A stretch of DNA of 64,000 nt from Sulfuricurvum kujiense DSM 16994. GTDB lineage: Bacteria > Campylobacterota > Campylobacteria > Campylobacterales > Sulfurimonadaceae. Below the pieces are notes generated by a model. It saw only the letters and a list, made by a program, of their open reading frames with translations, searched no databases and was not told where the DNA came from. The first letter of the stretch is position 1. Each line of letters starts with the position of its first letter. Positions 62,539 to 64,000 of the stretch are shown one piece after another. The stretch is from NCBI RefSeq assembly GCF_000183725.1, contig NC_014762.1, positions 558,001-622,000 on the forward strand. Reading direction: 5' to 3'. The translations under genes and the position numbers were made by a program.

Positions 62539-64000
62539 ATGATGTATTTAGAAAGCAGAAGAACATTTTTAAAAGGCACCGCACTTACCGTAGCGGGTGC
62601 CGCAATTGCTAAAGGTGTATTTACGACCGATGCTGCTGCAGAATCGGTAAAAGCGAGTAAATTCACCAACACCCCTGATACTTTGTCCTTCTATCCACCG
62701 TTGGATCAATGGGGACAATTTCAGGAACTTGACGGAGTAGATTGGAAACGGGGCGGTATCGATCGTCACGGTGTACAAAGTGAAAATAATCCGGATGGTA
62801 TCTATGTTAATGACTATATGATCGTTCCGACGGCGTGTTCGAACTGTGAAGCGTCATGTGGGTTGACCGCTTGGATTGACAAAAAAACGTTTACGGTTAA
62901 AAAATACATGGGTAACCCGCTTCATCCGGGTTCACGCGGGCGTAACTGTGCGAAAGGGTATGCGGTTCAATCGCAAATGTACGATCCGGATCGTATTCCG
63001 TTCCCGTTGAAACGTGCCCCTGGTTCTAAACGCGGTGAAGGAAAATGGATCCGGACCACGTGGGATGAAGCGATGGGGACTATCGGTAAAAAAATGGCCG
63101 ATACGATCCGTAAAGGGGATCTCCTTTCGAAAAAATCGGTTATGTATCATGTCGGACGTCCGAATGAAAACGGTTTCGTGCCTCAAATTTGGGAAACATT
63201 GGGGCTTGACTCCTATAACTCTCATACTAACATCTGTTCCTCAAACGGACGTACTCCTACGATTTGGACAGCGAATGATGACCGTACGAGTCCGGACTGG
63301 GCGAATGCGAAACTCATTTTCTTGAACTCTTCGCATGCCGCCGATGCAGGGCACTATTTTGCCCAATCGGCAGCGTTTATCGCTGATGCCCGTAAAAAAG
63401 GGGCAAAGATGGTCGTAATGGATCCTCGTATGTCAAACTCGGCAGGGATGTCCGATCTTTGGATCGCAGCATGGCCGGGAACGGAAACGGCGATTTATCT
63501 TTACTTAGCCAACCGTATTTTGAATGAAAATATGGTAGACAAAAAATTCGTAAAAAAATGGTTCAACTGGGAAACGTTGATGAACGATTCAGAACATCTG
63601 AATTTTATGGTAGAAAAAGGGCAAATTTCCAAACTCCCAGCAGGACGTGACTTTGAGAGCTATCTTGAGCTGCTAAAAGATATGTATTCTCCGTATACAT
63701 TGGAATATGCGGTCAAAGAGACTCATGTTCCGGCGTATAAACTTGAAAAACTTTATGAGATGTTTATTTGGGCTGGAGACGCTATTTCTACCTATATCTG
63801 GCGTGCAACGGCTGCGGGTAACCGCGGTGGATGGATGAGCGGTCGTGCGGCCTATTTTGCGATCGGTCTTCGCGGTGCGATCGGGACTGAAGGGGGAACT
63901 TTCTTCCACCACTGGCACGTTATATCCGTCTCCGGTAAAGGTGGGAGTGCAACCGTAGGTCAAGGGGTTTCGGGTGCCGATGTACCGAAGGTACAAGCAT
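62539..64000 (+). CDS. Psr-like molybdopterin oxidoreductase, catalytic subunit, truncated by window end
   Basis: The first 487 codons are visible; the frame is open to the right edge. It has a Tat leader (ESRRTFLKGTALTVAGAA) and an iron-sulfur motif with cysteines at 100, 103, 107 and 137 (CSNCEASCG; RNCAKG). A likely Mo-ligating Cys is at about 233 (HTNICSSNGR). It belongs to the DMSO-reductase superfamily near the polysulfide/thiosulfate reductase and Soe-type groups. The substrate cannot be fixed from sequence; sulfur compounds are plausible from organism and context. AAAGAGGA precedes an ATGATG start. Confidence 0.85.
   Translation, partial: MMYLESRRTFLKGTALTVAGAAIAKGVFTTDAAAESVKASKFTNTPDTLSFYPPLDQWGQFQELDGVDWKRGGIDRHGVQSENNPDGIYVNDYMIVPTACSNCEASCGLTAWIDKKTFTVKKYMGNPLHPGSRGRNCAKGYAVQSQMYDPDRIPFPLKRAPGSKRGEGKWIRTTWDEAMGTIGKKMADTIRKGDLLSKKSVMYHVGRPNENGFVPQIWETLGLDSYNSHTNICSSNGRTPTIWTANDDRTSPDWANAKLIFLNSSHAADAGHYFAQSAAFIADARKKGAKMVVMDPRMSNSAGMSDLWIAAWPGTETAIYLYLANRILNENMVDKKFVKKWFNWETLMNDSEHLNFMVEKGQISKLPAGRDFESYLELLKDMYSPYTLEYAVKETHVPAYKLEKLYEMFIWAGDAISTYIWRATAAGNRGGWMSGRAAYFAIGLRGAIGTEGGTFFHHWHVISVSGKGGSATVGQGVSGADVPKVQA

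Overview
The window looks like a chromosomal segment of a sulfur-metabolising member of the Campylobacterota (Epsilonproteobacteria), most like Sulfuricurvum or Sulfurimonas. The evidence is the lysC-hobA-holB-folP order (HobA is a DnaA partner restricted to this phylum), a PEB4-like periplasmic isomerase near a class II fructose-bisphosphate aldolase, a SorAB-type sulfite dehydrogenase with tatBC close by, and a polysulfide-reductase-like molybdoenzyme at the right edge. Species is an inference; no rRNA, tRNA, CRISPR array, insertion sequence or integrase gene was seen.

Layout. 1-3619: the end of mnmE, ruvX, an unknown protein, ilvC and a divergent polysaccharide deacetylase. 3660-18891: a 15 kb block entirely on the minus strand. 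Read in its own direction it has three secreted tail-collar-domain proteins, a 2393-residue repeat protein (DUF4347-like head, 13 beta-type repeats, RTX-like and DUF4214-like tail), then a tightly packed five-gene set: heme-oxygenase-fold oxygenase candidate, Asp/Glu-racemase-like enzyme, adenylate-forming ligase, ATP-grasp-like ligase, and a flippase. This is the best candidate for an undescribed system here. 19195-24895: dprA, sorAB, queA, tatBC, hemW. 24967-32431: rppH, lysC, hobA, holB, folP, an antiporter, motAB and a methyltransferase. 32445-42492: phosphate transporter with a five-fold 11-bp repeat upstream, ppiase, msrB, a degenerate NERD/helicase-like ATPase, hup, a small HTH operon with an operator array, a class III cyclase-like protein, pyk, cmoA and nth.

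42600-46472: two tandem cytoplasmic hybrid histidine kinases. 46565-53965: two close paralogues of a PEB4-like peptidyl-prolyl isomerase bracket a MarR-controlled efflux operon (outer-membrane factor, FUSC pump, DUF1656 protein, HlyD adaptor). 54007-60758: fba, an M23 peptidase, a chemoreceptor with a c-type heme motif in its sensor domain, a cupin, aroK, a thioredoxin-like protein and hisD. 60992-64000: FeS, NrfD-like and catalytic subunits (the last cut by the window end) of a molybdopterin oxidoreductase, behind two inverted repeats.

Functional threads. Sulfur and redox energy metabolism (SorAB, the Psr-like complex, Tat export for both catalytic subunits), housekeeping replication and tRNA modification genes, motility (MotAB, chemoreceptor), and an accessory surface or secretion locus. 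Most housekeeping genes are packed with overlapping stop/start codons; the accessory block differs in base composition, with a GC-rich repeat gene and more AT-rich enzyme genes downstream. Coordinates come from direct reading of the sequence; family names come from motif recognition without database searches.
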